A stretch of DNA of 7,193 nucleotides from an uncultured Lachnospiraceae bacterium (GTDB lineage: Bacteria; Bacillota; Clostridia; Lachnospirales; Lachnospiraceae): the NCBI GenBank assembly GCA_947631755.1, contig CANRMO010000126.1, positions 1 through 7,193 of the forward strand, given 5' to 3'. Under the pieces are notes generated by a model that was given only the letters and a program-made list of their open reading frames with translations, was not told the origin of the DNA and did no database searches. How positions within the stretch are numbered: the first letter of the stretch is position 1; every line of letters begins with the position of its first letter. Below are positions 1 to 5,809 of this stretch, piece by piece. Both the position numbers and the translations under genes were made by a program.

Positions 1-112
1 TGGCATTTCCGGGCCGCACGCTCAGATCGCGCTGGTACTCGAAAATGGTCACATTACCTTTTTTCTCAATGATCTTTCTGTTTTCTGTCTCCGCCATGTT
101 TGTTTTGTACAT
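1..112 (-). CDS. AIM24-family protein, N-terminal fragment cut by window edge
   Basis: This reading frame runs off the left edge; only the first 37 residues are visible (MYKTNMAETENRKIIEK..., then TIFEYQRDLSVRPGNA). The start ATG at 110-112 is preceded by a GGAGGG ribosome binding site at 120-125 with a 7-nt gap, which favours it over the in-frame ATG at 95-97. The EYQRDLSV segment resembles, from memory, the start of clostridial AIM24/DUF124-family proteins, a beta-sandwich family of unclear role in bacteria (the yeast namesake is mitochondrial). No signal peptide or membrane segment is visible in the fragment. It has its own promoter and is divergent from ispE. The family call rests on a short stretch, so it is tentative; that this is a real gene start is much more secure. 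Confidence 0.6.
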   Translation of the reverse strand, partial: MYKTNMAETENRKIIEKKGNVTIFEYQRDLSVRPGNA

Positions 113-167
113 AAAAAATCCCTCCATTTGTTTTTCTTTTGCCCTAGGAACTGTTAATTTATAACTT

Positions 168-196
168 ATTATACAGCAGAAAACAGCAAAAGTAAA
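168..196 (-). promoter_or_regulatory. Sigma-A-type promoter for the AIM24-like gene
   Basis: On the minus strand a perfect TATAAT -10 box (168-173) lies 17 nt from a TTTACT -35 box (191-196, 4 of 6 matches to TTGACA). The predicted transcript would begin near position 161 and carry a leader of about 50 nt before the ATG at 112. Confidence 0.7.
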
Positions 197-254
197 TACG
201 TCTGTCCCGTTTCTGTGGGCAAAAGGTTCTCTCCATAAACAAAGGCAGCACATA

Positions 255-283
255 TTGACTTTCGGGACGAATGAATTTAGAAT
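255..283 (+). promoter_or_regulatory. Sigma-A-type promoter for ispE
   Basis: TTGACT (255-260) and TAGAAT (278-283) are separated by exactly 17 nt, each box matching consensus at 5 of 6 positions. Transcription would start near 290, giving a short leader of about 30 nt before the ispE ATG at 320. It faces away from the promoter of the AIM24-like gene, so the two genes are expressed divergently. Confidence 0.75.
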
Positions 284-319
284 GGTATCAATACATTTTT
301 TAGAGGGGAGCTTTCACCT

Positions 320-1183
320 ATGGACTCAACCTGGATCAATGCACCGGCAAAAATCAATATCGGACTGGACGTCCTCCGCCGCCGGGAGGACGGATATCAT
401 GAAGTGAAGATGATCATGCAGAGCATCCGGCTCTTTGACCGTCTCACTCTCACAAAATCTGACACCCCCGGGATCCATCTGTCAACTAATCTCCACTTTC
501 TTCCAGTGGATCAGGATAATCTTGTGTACCGCAGCGCCCAGCTTCTGATGGATGAATTTCAGATCAGCGGCGGTCTGGATATCCAGCTTGACAAGCGCAT
601 CCCTGTGGCGGCAGGCATGGCTGGCGGCAGCACTGACGCCGCTTCCTGTATGCTGGCAATGAACGACCTGTACGATCTCGGCCTGAGCAAGAAACAGCTC
701 ATGAAGCGGGGAGTGAAACTGGGAGCAGATATTCCCTACTGTATCCTCAAGGGAACTGCCCTTTCGGAGGGAATCGGCGAAAAACTTTCCACTCTCCCCC
801 AGACCCCGGACTGCTATATTCTGATCGCAAAACCGGGGATCCATGTGTCTACCAGACTGGTCTACTCCAACCTGGTGCTTGATGAAAACACACCCCACCC
901 GGATATAGACCGGATGATCACAGCGATGAAACACAAAGATCTCCGTGATCTCTGCGCTCATCTCGGAAATATATTGGAGACCGTAACGATCCCTTTTCAT
1001 CCGGAGATCGATGAGATAAAAAAATGTATGCTGGAACACGGGGCCCTCGGATCTCTTATGAGCGGCAGCGGCCCAACTGTCTTTGGCATTTTCGATGATC
1101 CGGACAGGGCAAAATACGCCAAAGAAAAATGCCGTGAACTCCCTTTTAAATGTTTCGTGTTCACGACGGATCTGTACCGGTAA
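320..1183 (+). CDS. ispE: 4-diphosphocytidyl-2-C-methyl-D-erythritol kinase IspE
   Basis: IspE uses ATP to phosphorylate the 2-hydroxyl of CDP-methylerythritol in the cytoplasmic MEP (non-mevalonate) route to isopentenyl diphosphate. The 287-residue product has the length and all the hallmarks of this GHMP kinase. It has PAKINIGLDV with Lys11 and RREDGYHE near the N-terminus. The glycine-rich ATP loop PVAAGMAGGSTDAA lies at 95-108, the catalytic-Asp motif GADIPYC has Asp137, and the C-terminal GHMP motif LMSGSGPTVFGIF spans 246-258. The ATG at 320 follows a GAGGGGAG ribosome binding site (303-310) at 9 nt, and a good sigma-A-type promoter lies just upstream. It therefore looks monocistronic or the first gene of its transcript. 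I see no strong terminator after it, so some read-through into the next plus-strand gene is possible. Confidence 0.97.
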   Translation: MDSTWINAPAKINIGLDVLRRREDGYHEVKMIMQSIRLFDRLTLTKSDTPGIHLSTNLHFLPVDQDNLVYRSAQLLMDEFQISGGLDIQLDKRIPVAAGMAGGSTDAASCMLAMNDLYDLGLSKKQLMKRGVKLGADIPYCILKGTALSEGIGEKLSTLPQTPDCYILIAKPGIHVSTRLVYSNLVLDENTPHPDIDRMITAMKHKDLRDLCAHLGNILETVTIPFHPEIDEIKKCMLEHGALGSLMSGSGPTVFGIFDDPDRAKYAKEKCRELPFKCFVFTTDLYR

Positions 1184-1244
1184 CGTAAATTCCCACACCG
1201 CCGGACCGATTATAATATTTTTTCAAAATTATGGAAATCCAGCG

Positions 1245-1271
1245 TAAAGTATTCAGAAAATGTGCCGAAAT
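1245..1271 (+). promoter_or_regulatory. Sigma-D (sigma-28) type motility promoter
   Basis: TAAA at 1245-1248, a 15-nt spacer, then GCCGAAAT at 1264-1271. The Bacillus subtilis sigma-D consensus is TAAA-N15-GCCGATAT, so the -35 core and spacing are exact and the -10 matches at 7 of 8 positions. No sigma-A pair is visible at a sensible distance. The predicted start lies near 1278, about 40 nt before the ATG at 1319. This places the downstream gene in the flagellar/motility/autolysin regulon by inference. Confidence 0.75.
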
Positions 1272-1286
1272 ATAAAATATAGAAAA

Positions 1287-1300
1287 GTGTCTACAGACAC
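1287..1300 (+). other. Small palindromic hairpin in the leader of the sigma-D gene
   Basis: GTGTCTACAGACAC can fold as a 5-bp stem (GTGTC/GACAC) with a TACA loop. It lies between the predicted sigma-D start point and the ribosome binding site, so it would sit close to the 5' end of the mRNA. It has no U-tract and is not a terminator. It could be an mRNA stabiliser or a protein-binding palindrome, or have no function. Confidence 0.4.
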
Positions 1301-1318
1301 GGAAAGGAAGGATTTCTT

Positions 1319-1936
1319 ATGAGTGTAAATGGAATTACAAACGGGGTAGCCGGCGCTTACACAGCACCCGCAGCCGCAAACACGAAGACCAATGCCAGCG
1401 CAGAGGATACAGCGAAAAAGGCAGAGGACGTCGGCGTTGTTTACGAACCCTCAGACGCAGCTAAGGACAGCAAAACCAGCAAGACATCCGATTATTCTTC
1501 AATCGTTAAAAACATGAAACTGGAGTTGTCTACTAAAAACAAACAGCTTGAGAGTCTTGTTTCCCAGCTGTTGGGAAAACAGGCGAACAAGTACACGTCT
1601 CTGGCTGATATGTTCAAAAATATCAATGCCGATCCGGAGACAATCGCCCAGGCACAGAAAGATATCAGCGACGATGGGTACTGGGGTGTAGAGCAGACAA
1701 GTGATCGCCTGGTATCCATGGCACAGGCTCTCAGCGGCGGAGATGCATCAAAAGCAGATGAAATGATTGCAGCCATCAAGAAAGGTTACGATCAGGCGAC
1801 AAAGGCATGGGGCGACAAACTTCCTGACATCTGCCAGAAGACAATTGATTCTGCCACCAAAAAGCTTACAGACTGGCGAAACAGCCTCAATGATAAGACG
1901 GCCGCAGAAGACACAACAGTTAATGCAGCAAAATAA
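1319..1936 (+). CDS. Orphan sigma-D-controlled protein of unknown function
   Basis: I do not recognise a named function. The 205-residue product has two visible parts. Residues 1-60 are low in complexity (Ala, Thr, Lys, Ser, Asp), probably disordered, and contain VYEPSD at 41-46. The rest is mainly helical: a charged helix at about 60-88, then a compact domain at about 105-190 with ISDDGYWGVEQTSDRLVSMAQAL and a following WGDKLPDI. There is no signal peptide, membrane segment or lipobox, and only one cysteine (Cys172). From memory, similar uncharacterised proteins with a DGYWGVEQTS motif occur in other flagellated Lachnospiraceae and some proteobacteria. A GGAAAGGAAGG ribosome binding site (1301-1311) precedes the ATG by 7 nt. 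The sigma-D-type promoter and the disordered N-terminus suggest, by inference, a flagellum-associated or secreted accessory protein. It converges on sipL. Confidence 0.85.
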   Translation: MSVNGITNGVAGAYTAPAAANTKTNASAEDTAKKAEDVGVVYEPSDAAKDSKTSKTSDYSSIVKNMKLELSTKNKQLESLVSQLLGKQANKYTSLADMFKNINADPETIAQAQKDISDDGYWGVEQTSDRLVSMAQALSGGDASKADEMIAAIKKGYDQATKAWGDKLPDICQKTIDSATKKLTDWRNSLNDKTAAEDTTVNAAK

Positions 1937-2013
1937 TCAATCATCCACCGTTCAATGGCATACATAAAATGGTGGGAGAATATCTCGCTGGGATATTTAT
2001 GTCCGAAGCAAAC

Positions 2014-2061
2014 AAAAAGAGTTCATAAACCGGAGGCTATTCCGGTTTATGAACTCTTTTT
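2014..2061. terminator. Bidirectional rho-independent terminator between converging genes
   Basis: A perfect 21-bp inverted repeat (2014-2034 with 2041-2061) encloses a 6-nt loop, GGCTAT. The core of the stem is GTTCATAAACCGGA. A-rich and T-rich flanks supply a T-tract on either strand: six T at 2057-2062 for plus, five T at the opposite end for minus. It lies 77 nt past the stop of the orphan gene and 20 nt past the sipL stop, so it most likely ends both transcripts. Confidence 0.93.
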
Positions 2062-2080
2062 TGTTCAAAAATCATTGTTT

Positions 2081-3643
2081 TTATCCCTGTGGCGCCATTT
2101 CCTTTAAGATCAGCAGAATATCCCCCTCATTCAGCACCTCATTTTCCATCTGGTTGATGGACATGATCGTGTCCGTTGTCGTGAAAAACCGCTTTGCGAT
2201 ATCCCACAGTTCCTCGCCCGCCTGCACTACATACCCTATCATACCCGGCTCCCGGCTGCGGGTCTTCCAGTCAATTTCCTCACTGGCAAAGTCTGCGATG
2301 ATTGGTTCCTCAATCTTCTCAAAAGCAATTAAGTCGATCGCCGCCACTGCTTTGATCTCAATTTCCTTATCCACGGTAACACTGCCGCTGATCTGTTCCA
2401 GAGAACCCCGGATCCACATATTGCTTTCTTCATCCAGCCCTTCGGCCTCCACAAACTGAGAATATGGGAGAGAGCCTTTCACTGACACGAGAGGCACTCT
2501 GGCATCCTCTGTCAGATAGAGCACACTGACATCCACTACCCCCTCTACCTGCACGCCATTTTCCTGCTGGATCTTCCGGTCAATCCGCAGCTCGCCGCTG
2601 ACATTCCAGATCTTCAGAGGGTCATTTCCCTCTTTCGCCGGGATCTTCCCGCTGATCCTTGTGCGGCTTTTATTCTGCACAATCAGATTTTCAAAATAGG
2701 ACTCCTCATAAAGCGGCTGGCATTTCTCCGTGGTCGAATAGAAATCCGTCAGCAATTCCAGCTGATCCTGGCCGTATACATTAATAGCAAAGTCCAGTAC
2801 CAGCTCCACATCAAGCACGCGGCTCTCACCGTCTTCATCCTCTTTTATCTCCACATCCCGGTTATGTATGCCCGTAGTCACCTGGGCCACCATCCCCGCG
2901 TCACAGCCATTGCACTCCACTGTCCCCTCCAGTGGAATTGTATTTTCATAAAAATTCATTTCCGGATTCTCGCCCTCACTGAGATAAATCAGGAACACCC
3001 GCGCCTGCCCGTCAACCTGCAGCTCATTTTCGCCCATCCGGGTATTGATTTCACCGAGACAGAACTCAGAATACAAAATCTGCCCGATGGCATCTTTTGT
3101 GCCCGGCAGTTTCCACTCGTCCCGCACCCGCATCGTGTCTTTCCCGGTAAACATTAATTTTGAAATTTCCAGTGTTTTTTTGCGGCAGAGTATATTTTCT
3201 CCATCCTCTATGTCCACCGCACCCTCTCCGTCGCAAACGGTGTCTGCCGAAACTTCCAGCGTAATTACCGCTTTCAGCCCCAGCTTGCGCGAGTTGATCA
3301 GCTCGCTCCGCATGTCGTCAATGGTGGCGTGTACCGTGAGCTCATCATCTCTGTCCGCACACGGCAGAGGAATAATCTCCTCAAAGGGAACGCTCCCCTG
3401 CATCTCGCTGACTGGCAGTTCCCCGTCCACCGCATATAAGATCTGGAACTCCAGCGTACCCTTTATACTGGCTCTCCCATCCACCATGCGCGCCTCTTCG
3501 ATCTGTACATTTCCCTGCTCTTTCATAATCGACAGCGCGTCAGGCCTGGCGTCGGGAACATTGAAATCCCTGTCCAGTGTAATCTGTCTCATATCGCGGC
3601 AGTTACATTTATTCATATGAACTCTCTGGGTGATCAGTCGCAA
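2081..3643 (-). CDS. sipL: SipL-like spore morphogenetic protein (SPOCS repeats plus LysM)
   Basis: SipL in Clostridioides difficile is a spore-coat morphogenetic protein that binds SpoIVA through its C-terminal LysM domain and is needed to localise coat around the forespore. The 520-residue product fits in size and architecture. Three repeated beta-rich SPOCS (DUF3794) segments lie at about 30-155, 175-310 and 325-445, each with a hydrophobic FQILY/FLIYL/VSVLYL strand. A LysM domain follows at about 469-514 (YVVQAGEELWDIAKRF, then INQ, then LNEGDILLI). No signal peptide or membrane segment is seen, as expected for a mother-cell cytosolic protein. I chose the TTG at 3643 because GGAGG (3650-3654) lies 6 nt upstream; the in-frame ATG at 3616 lacks a good site, and the LITQRVHMN stretch before it resembles the family N-terminus. 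A terminator separates it from veg, so it should have its own promoter, but I could not identify a sporulation-sigma match. Confidence 0.9.
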   Translation of the reverse strand: MRLITQRVHMNKCNCRDMRQITLDRDFNVPDARPDALSIMKEQGNVQIEEARMVDGRASIKGTLEFQILYAVDGELPVSEMQGSVPFEEIIPLPCADRDDELTVHATIDDMRSELINSRKLGLKAVITLEVSADTVCDGEGAVDIEDGENILCRKKTLEISKLMFTGKDTMRVRDEWKLPGTKDAIGQILYSEFCLGEINTRMGENELQVDGQARVFLIYLSEGENPEMNFYENTIPLEGTVECNGCDAGMVAQVTTGIHNRDVEIKEDEDGESRVLDVELVLDFAINVYGQDQLELLTDFYSTTEKCQPLYEESYFENLIVQNKSRTRISGKIPAKEGNDPLKIWNVSGELRIDRKIQQENGVQVEGVVDVSVLYLTEDARVPLVSVKGSLPYSQFVEAEGLDEESNMWIRGSLEQISGSVTVDKEIEIKAVAAIDLIAFEKIEEPIIADFASEEIDWKTRSREPGMIGYVVQAGEELWDIAKRFFTTTDTIMSINQMENEVLNEGDILLILKEMAPQG

Positions 3644-3718
3644 TTCTAACCTCCAATCCGAAGCGCCTGCGCGCCTCCCTGTCTAATTTTGGTACAGTAG
3701 AGTATATTCACCGGAGAC

Positions 3719-3750
3719 AAAAAAAAGAACCGGATACGCCCCGGTTCTTT
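3719..3750 (-). terminator. Rho-independent terminator of veg
   Basis: A 10-bp perfect stem, AAAGAACCGG (3724-3733) pairing with CCGGTTCTTT (3741-3750), has a 7-nt loop. Read on the minus strand it runs into eight consecutive T (3726-3719). It begins 23 nt after the veg stop codon and separates veg from sipL. Confidence 0.92.
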
Positions 3751-3773
3751 CATTCTATCCATCATTCGGTATA

Positions 3774-4013
3774 TCAGCACAGCCTGAGCTGCACATCTCT
3801 CGTGATCACATCTGTATAACTGTAGGAAAATGTCTGGCTGCTGTCCTCTGCCTCATTCTTTACTTCAACAAGGAAAATACAGGGGTATGTCTCCGTAATG
3901 ATCCCCTCGGTCACATCGTACTTGTGACGTCCCAAATTGCTCTTTACCTGGACCTTGCTGCCCACATACTTTGACAGAGTACGGCGGACACTGCCCACAT
4001 TGGTATTTGCCAT
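3774..4013 (-). CDS. veg: Veg family protein
   Basis: Veg is a small, highly conserved Firmicutes protein. In Bacillus subtilis it is strongly transcribed and has been reported to stimulate biofilm matrix genes by working against the SinR repressor; its role in clostridia is not established. The 79-residue product matches the family through its length, the N-terminal VRRTLSKYVGSKV segment, the basic GRHK patch, the TEGIITETYPCIFLVEV strand (compare SGILAETYPSVFVIQL) and the FSYSYTDVITRDVQL end. I placed the start at the ATG at 4013 because GGAGGT (4021-4026) lies 7 nt upstream; the earlier in-frame ATG at 4028 overlaps that site and would add only five residues. It has a full-consensus promoter upstream and a clear terminator downstream, so it is a single-gene unit expected to be highly expressed. 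Confidence 0.93.
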   Translation of the reverse strand: MANTNVGSVRRTLSKYVGSKVQVKSNLGRHKYDVTEGIITETYPCIFLVEVKNEAEDSSQTFSYSYTDVITRDVQLRLC

Positions 4014-4062
4014 ATTGTTTACCTCCATTCATCAAGCCACGATATGTTGATACGACGTTTAC

Positions 4063-4091
4063 ATTATACCACATTATGTGGAACTTGTCAA
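4063..4091 (-). promoter_or_regulatory. Full-consensus extended -10 promoter of veg
   Basis: On the minus strand TTGACA (4086-4091) and TATAAT (4063-4068) are both perfect and separated by exactly 17 nt. A TGG just before the -10 makes it an extended -10 as well. The leader from about 4055 to the ATG at 4013 is roughly 40 nt. It should be a very strong constitutive sigma-A promoter, as veg is in Bacillus subtilis, unless it is repressed. Confidence 0.93.
4069..4081. promoter_or_regulatory. 13-nt palindrome filling the veg promoter spacer (possible operator)
   Basis: CCACATTATGTGG is a perfect inverted repeat, 6 + 1 + 6, placed entirely between the -10 and -35 boxes and abutting the -10. A dimeric repressor bound here would block RNA polymerase. 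It does not match a named operator that I recognise, and no regulator gene is adjacent. A chance palindrome is possible. Confidence 0.4.
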
Positions 4092-4095
4092 ATAA

Positions 4096-4125
4096 TGGCA
4101 GATGTGCGTATGCCTGCATTTGCCA
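4096..4125 (-). terminator. Weak candidate terminator after coaBC
   Basis: TGGCAGATG (4096-4104) pairs with CATTTGCCA (4117-4125) around a 12-nt loop. On the minus strand the stem has one A-C mismatch and is followed only by TTATTT, so it is an imperfect terminator. No better hairpin lies between the coaBC stop (4189) and the veg promoter. Its trailing T-rich stretch runs straight into the veg -35 box. Confidence 0.35.
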
Positions 4126-4188
4126 CTTTATTAACAGTATATGGCAATCGTGTGGATTTTATACCATAATATCTGTATCCTCAGTATT

Positions 4189-5388
4189 TTATCCGCGGTT
4201 TGTCATCCGGAATATTTCATCCAGGATTTCCCCGGCCGCCTCCTCTTTTGTCATAATCGGAAGTTCCCTCACCATATCCGCCGTTATGAGAGTGACCACA
4301 TTCGTATCTGTGCCGAATCCGGCGCCCTCAACCCTCAGACTATTTGCTACGATCATATCCGCCTTTTTTCTTTCCAGTTTCCGGCGGGAATTGTCCAGCA
4401 GATTTTCCGTCTCCATAGAAAATCCGCAGATAAACTGCCCATCCTTTCTGTTCTGCCCGAGCCACGCCAGAATATCGTCTGTCCTCTTCAGCGGGATAAC
4501 GGCGTCGCCCTCCTGTTTCTTGATCTTTTCTTCGCTGAAACACTTCGGCGTATAATCGGCCACTGCTGCCGCCATGATCACCACATCCTGGGATCCGGCC
4601 TCTGCGCGGACAGCACGGAACATCTCCTCTGCACTCTCTGTCTGGATCATGTTCACGCCCAGAGGGGCAGGCAGTCTGGTGACACCGCTCACCAGCGTGA
4701 CTTTTGCTCCCCGGCGCATCGCCGCAGCCGCCAGCGCATAACCCATTTTCCCCGTGGAATGGTTTGTGATGTAGCGCACCGGATCAATGGCCTCTCTCGT
4801 AGCCCCTGCAGTCACAAGGACTCTCTTATTTTCCATGTCCTTTTCATACTGGATCTCTTTTAAAATGTATTCCAGCAGGGTTTCCTCCGGGGGCATTTTC
4901 CCTTTGCCAACTGCCTTGCAGGCTAACATCCCACAGTCTGGCTCCAAAACCTCCATGCCAAATTCGCGAAGCCTCTGTATATTGGCCTGTACCACCGGAT
5001 TTTCATACATATTTGTATTCATTGCCGGGGCTACAATTTTTTTGCACTTGCAGGCGAGAACCGTAGTGGAGAGCATATCGTCTGCGATCCCATTCGCCAT
5101 TTTCGCGATAATATTCGCCGAGGCCGGAGCTACCAGAACGACATCCGCCCTCTCTCCCAGCGCCACATGTTCAATATTATAATTAAAATTCCGGTCAAAT
5201 GTGTCCACCAGACATTTGTGCCCGGTAAGCGTCTCAAATGTGATGGGATTGATAAAATTCGTAGCATTCTGCGTCATCAATACATGGACATCCGCCTGCA
5301 GCTTCGTCAGCATACTGGTAAGATTTGCGATCTTATAAGCCGCAATACTTCCCGTCACACCGAGAACAACTGTTTTTCCCTGTAACAT
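4189..5388 (-). CDS. coaBC: Bifunctional phosphopantothenoylcysteine decarboxylase / phosphopantothenate-cysteine ligase
   Basis: CoaBC joins 4'-phosphopantothenate to cysteine using CTP, then decarboxylates the product to 4'-phosphopantetheine with FMN, two middle steps of coenzyme A synthesis. The 399-residue product carries both domains. The N-terminal flavoprotein CoaC domain (1-180) has GVTGSIAAYK, the catalytic His74 (IEHVAL), PAMNTNMYENP at 121-131 and Cys157 in MLACKAVGKGKM. The C-terminal CoaB domain (187-399) has VLVTAGATREAIDPVR, ITNHSTGKMG, AAAVADY with a following EEKIKK, and FGTDTNVVTLI. I prefer the ATG at 5388, preceded by GGGGA (5394-5398), over the ATG at 5400, which lacks a ribosome binding site; MLQGKTVVLG is a normal family start. 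It is the last gene of the pan operon, 25 nt after panD. In the usual ACG motif the Gly is Lys here. Confidence 0.96.
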   Translation of the reverse strand: MLQGKTVVLGVTGSIAAYKIANLTSMLTKLQADVHVLMTQNATNFINPITFETLTGHKCLVDTFDRNFNYNIEHVALGERADVVLVAPASANIIAKMANGIADDMLSTTVLACKCKKIVAPAMNTNMYENPVVQANIQRLREFGMEVLEPDCGMLACKAVGKGKMPPEETLLEYILKEIQYEKDMENKRVLVTAGATREAIDPVRYITNHSTGKMGYALAAAAMRRGAKVTLVSGVTRLPAPLGVNMIQTESAEEMFRAVRAEAGSQDVVIMAAAVADYTPKCFSEEKIKKQEGDAVIPLKRTDDILAWLGQNRKDGQFICGFSMETENLLDNSRRKLERKKADMIVANSLRVEGAGFGTDTNVVTLITADMVRELPIMTKEEAAGEILDEIFRMTNRG

Positions 5389-5413
5389 ACAAATCCCCAT
5401 TTCCAGTCAGAAA

Positions 5414-5797
5414 TCAAGACAACTGACCATGTTTTTCATAGTTCGAAACTTTTTTAATCCGGTTTTTCTCATCGACAAACACAACCTTTGGCCTGTGGTC
5501 TCTTGCCTCTTCCGGCGTCATATCCGCATAGCTCATAATAATGATGTGGTCGCGGACCTGCACCATGCGGGCCGCCGCGCCGTTCAGGCAGATCATCCCG
5601 CTCCCCGGCTCCCCGGCGATCGTATATGTCTCAAAACGGCTGCCATTTTCTATGTCCACGATCTGGACTTTTTCATATTCTAAAATGCCCGCCGCCTCCA
5701 TTAATTCCGGATCCACCGTAATGCTGCCCACGTAATCCAGTTCTGCCTGGACTACAACTGCGCGGTGGATTTTTCCCTTTAACATCTGAATTGTCAT
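5414..5797 (-). CDS. panD: Aspartate 1-decarboxylase PanD
   Basis: PanD converts L-aspartate to beta-alanine for pantothenate synthesis. It is made as a proenzyme that cleaves itself between Gly24 and Ser25, turning Ser25 into the catalytic pyruvoyl group. The 127-residue product keeps the same numbering as the Escherichia coli enzyme: Lys9, His11, Tyr22, the Gly24-Ser25 cleavage pair (YVGS), Arg54, Thr57, Tyr58 and Asn72 are all present. The ATG at 5797 lies 6 nt from GGGAGG (5804-5809), a strong ribosome binding site that directly abuts the panC stop codon. It sits 12 nt after panC and 25 nt before coaBC, so it is clearly part of the same operon. Nothing looks broken. Confidence 0.98.
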   Translation of the reverse strand: MTIQMLKGKIHRAVVVQAELDYVGSITVDPELMEAAGILEYEKVQIVDIENGSRFETYTIAGEPGSGMICLNGAAARMVQVRDHIIIMSYADMTPEEARDHRPKVVFVDEKNRIKKVSNYEKHGQLS

Positions 5798-5809
5798 GCT
5801 TTTCCTCCC

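Noticed and set aside
482..1198. Long open frame opposite ispE on the minus strand.
   Set aside because: Composition and motifs show ispE is the coding strand; the antisense product has no recognisable domain or ribosome binding site.
1184..1244. A terminator after ispE, and a TATAAT at 1211-1216 as a sigma-A promoter for the orphan gene.
   Set aside because: No G+C-rich stem with a T-tract is present, and the box 17 nt upstream of TATAAT (AATTCC) does not resemble a -35.
1979..1997. AATATC/GATATT inverted repeat with a 7-nt loop after the orphan gene.
   Set aside because: It has only 6 A/T-rich pairs and no proper T-tract; the strong 21-bp hairpin just downstream already explains termination.
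1937..2013. A cyclic di-GMP riboswitch or other motility RNA near the sigma-D gene.
   Set aside because: I could not find the conserved GEMM core or a matching stem layout in either the leader or the trailing region.
3045..3620. Long open frame opposite sipL on the plus strand.
   Set aside because: It is Ser-rich, which is typical of an antisense shadow; sipL with its SPOCS and LysM domains accounts for the region.
3644..3718. A sigma-E/sigma-K promoter for sipL, expected for a sporulation gene; also a TATACT box at 3701-3706 on the minus strand.
   Set aside because: No CATA-type -10 with a paired -35 could be aligned in this stretch, and the TATACT has no TTGACA-like box 16-18 nt upstream. 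The sipL promoter is therefore left unassigned.
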